Source: DATKZB01 sp035528235 (GTDB lineage: Bacteria > Planctomycetota > Phycisphaerae > FEN-1346). From it: a stretch of 14,548 nucleotides of DNA. Below the pieces are notes generated by a model. That model made no database searches. It was given only the letters and a program-made list of their open reading frames with translations, and was not told the origin of the DNA. The stretch lies in NCBI GenBank assembly GCA_035528235.1, contig DATKZB010000054.1:1-14548 (forward strand), given 5' to 3'. Made by a program: the position numbers and the translations under genes. Shown here one piece after another: positions 13,262-14,548 of this stretch (position 1 is its first letter; each line of letters opens with the position of its first letter).

Positions 13262-13743
13262 GTAGGCCGGCAAGAAGGTGTTTGCATTGGGCGCGGGCGG
13301 CGGATTAAATGGGGCGGTCGGCAAGCTGTCAGTCGCGCTGGGATGGGAAAATCTGTGACAGCCCGACTCGTCATGCAGCGATTCCCTGTTTTTGACAGCC
13401 CTTGCGGTACTGTCTTGAAACACAATGGAGCCGACGCCATTCCTCGTTCTTGCCCCACGGCCATGCGCCACAACAGCCGAGGGGTTTCCCATCTGCCTAC
13501 CTCGTTTCGCGTCTCCTTCGCTGTCGCGCCGATGCCGAGCAGGCAGACCACCCCCTGGCAAACCTCAGTTGCTGGGGTCTCCGGCGGGCCAATCAAGATG
13601 CCGTCGATGCGTTTGCGACCGGGAGTGGCCGCGACCGAGCGAGGGATTTCGAAGACCAACGGTTTCTTGGGCCGTGGTTCTCAATTCTCGACGATTGTCG
13701 CGACAACTGGAGGAGTGGTTTGTGCGCCTTCCTGCGGCTCCAG
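13262..13743. other. Stretch without supported gene
   Basis: Open frames exist on both strands here but their translations are rich in Arg, Pro and Ser and lack domains, ribosome sites or fitting neighbours. One small dyad is visible: GACAG and CTGTC around CCCTTGCGGTA near 13395-13415. I take the stretch as non-coding or as badly decayed sequence. Confidence 0.45.
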
Positions 13744-13834
13744 TGGTATTCGAGTTTTAGCCGCAAGGTATGGCGGAAACTGTAATTACCGTATTCGCAA
13801 GAACTTGCCCCAAGCTGGGGAAGAGAATTAGCAA
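13744..13834 (+). other. Putative attachment site 3: diverged element end at a tRNA-Arg anticodon loop
   Basis: TCGAGTT--TAGCC (13751-13763) resembles TCGAGTT--AAGCC at 727-739 in site 1. GTAATTAC (13782-13789) takes the offset of the palindromes in sites 1 and 2. AAGAACTTGC (13799-13808) lies exactly 29 nt before the loop TTAGCAA (13828-13834), which read on the minus strand is the anticodon loop of a tRNA half. No 9-bp repeat is evident. Confidence 0.6.
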
Positions 13835-13866
13835 ACCGTCGCTCTATCCTCCTGAGCTACGAGCGC
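13828..13866 (-). other. tRNA-Arg-like 5' half broken after the anticodon loop
   Basis: Read from 13866 to 13828 on the minus strand: acceptor 5' strand GCGCTCG, TA, D-stem GCTC / GAGC around loop AGGAGGATA, base G, anticodon stem ACGGT and loop TTGCTAA. The next five bases (TTCTC) cannot pair with ACGGT, and no T-arm follows. The 5' half resembles bacterial tRNA-Arg. The loop's middle triplet reads GCT, which in an intact tRNA would be Ser, so it may have been altered at the junction. Confidence 0.72.
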
Positions 13867-14194
13867 GAGCTTTTCTTGCGGGAACGTTTGCTCTGACCGT
13901 CGGCGGCCCGCTTCTGACATGAAGACCGCGGCCCTTCAGGTCCTTGAAAATGTCCGACCACGTGGCCTCGCTCTCGGAGTCCGCCAGGTACGTCCCCGGT
14001 TGGCATTCGGCCGGGAGGTTCCTGTCTTGAAGAGCCCTGGAGGCGGTTCTGTGAAAGACCCCGCGCCAGAGGTCCTCGCCTTCGCCCAACCCCCAAGCGG
14101 ACAGGGTGCGGGAAAACTCCTGACGCCCGCACTTGAATGCCTCACTCTCATGGGCTACGGTAGAGGCAGTCGGCGGCAGGGAAGGGAGCATCCG
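13867..14194. other. Intergenic stretch, possible transposase fragment on minus strand
   Basis: No gene is firmly supported. On the minus strand a frame contains SESEATWSDIFKDLKGRGL, which recalls the ESxxxW-xxFLxDLxxRGL segment of IS256/Mutator transposases, but the sequence on either side does not continue the family. It may be a small decayed fragment. The promoter of the methyltransferase gene should lie at the right end, and I see no convincing box. Confidence 0.3.
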
Positions 14195-14548
14195 ATGCTC
14201 GAGCAAGAGACCGACGGATTTGACGTCGCAACGCGATGCAGCCTCTGCGGTTCGGGCAACATTCGCCCACTGGTCGTGCGGCCGGATGGGGAACCTGTTC
14301 ACGAATGCGCCTGCTGCGGGTTCGCTTTTCTGACCCGCCGGCCGAAGGCGGGGGCGCTTGCTGCGGTATATGATAAGGGGTATTTTGAGGCGAGCGACAC
14401 GTACGAGCACTATTTCGAGTATGCCGAAGCGGTCAGTGACCTAAACTACTGCCCTCGGATGCGGCGAATGGAATCCGTGATCGACGACTGGCAAGGCAAG
14501 CGAGTGCTGGAGATCGGCTGTGCGGCCGGGGCCACGCTGGTGGTGCTG
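14195..14548 (+). CDS. Class I SAM-dependent methyltransferase with N-terminal zinc finger, partial
   Basis: From the ATG at 14195, with GAAGGGA 7 nt upstream, 118 codons are open to the window edge. Residues 15-18 (CSLC) and 38-41 (CACC) form a C-x2-C / C-x2-C zinc site as in methyltransferases and sugar-modifying enzymes whose N-terminus begins CxxCGS...C-x2-CGF-x-F. A YF/YEHYFEY segment follows, and motif I of the SAM-binding fold, VLEIGCAAG, is at 104-112. Such proteins often act in cell-surface polysaccharide modification, methylating sugars or related acceptors. The C-terminal two thirds lie outside the window. Its orientation and intact reading contrast with the decayed methyltransferase piece at 13016. 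It begins after the tRNA-Arg half, so it may belong to the host chromosome or the next element. Confidence 0.82.
   Translation, partial: MLEQETDGFDVATRCSLCGSGNIRPLVVRPDGEPVHECACCGFAFLTRRPKAGALAAVYDKGYFEASDTYEHYFEYAEAVSDLNYCPRMRRMESVIDDWQGKRVLEIGCAAGATLVVL

Noticed and set aside
13240..13831. Overlapping open frames on both strands (139 aa minus, 162 aa plus)
   Set aside because: Low-complexity-like composition, no ribosome site or domain; the plus frame runs into attachment site 3 and ends inside it.
13844..14410. 188-codon minus-strand open frame, possibly IS256/Mutator transposase
   Set aside because: Its first half is antisense to the well-supported methyltransferase gene; only one short segment recalls a transposase and the flanks do not, so I kept it as a low-confidence note only.

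Overview
The window is high-GC bacterial DNA with Shine-Dalgarno-led genes packed on one strand. A lipoprotein beta-propeller, a URO-D family protein and GC-rich promoters of TATAAT/TATAGT type would fit Planctomycetota (Phycisphaerae-like), but that assignment is an inference from gene style, not from a marker gene.

Layout. Positions 1-441 (minus) hold the N-terminal part of an IS701-type DDE transposase without a start codon, followed by an unusual interleaved inverted repeat (464-551). Positions 674-850 are a composite site: 9-bp tandem repeats, a short palindrome, AAGAACTTGCG, then the 3' half of a tRNA-Met starting exactly at the anticodon loop. Positions 851-1451 are a 600-bp non-coding leader with hairpins and a candidate promoter. 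From 1452 to 11688 lies a nine-gene plus-strand catabolic block: secreted SMP-30-like lipoprotein, RhaT-type sugar transporter, URO-D family protein, FGGY kinase, GlpD-like FAD dehydrogenase, GldA-like dehydrogenase, SDR, DeoC-type aldolase and a second SDR. A small membrane zinc-ribbon gene (11936-12238) follows; its only good ATG is directly followed by TAA. A second copy of the composite site (12263-12412) ends in the same 45 bp of tRNA-Met. Beyond it are two decayed minus-strand genes (12550-13261), a third variant of the site (about 13744-13866) that runs into the 5' half of a tRNA-Arg on the minus strand, and the start of a zinc-finger methyltransferase gene (14195 to the edge).

How the genes could work together. 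The transporter imports a sugar or polyol, the FGGY kinase phosphorylates it, the GlpD-like enzyme oxidises the polyol phosphate (the kinase/GlpD pair recalls eryA-eryB of erythritol catabolism or glpK-glpD), the GldA-like enzyme and the two SDRs oxidise or reduce free polyol or keto intermediates, and the DeoC-type aldolase cleaves a phosphorylated deoxy-keto product to C3 plus aldehyde. The substrate cannot be read from the sequence.

The most striking result is structural. Three sites in the same orientation carry AAG(A/G)ACTTGC exactly 29 nt before a tRNA anticodon loop at which the tRNA is cut in half. Two of them bracket the catabolic block as a 45-bp direct repeat. This looks like a family of integrative elements that insert at tRNA anticodon loops and lie in tandem, the middle one carrying a complete 11.56-kb catabolic module but no recombinase gene.
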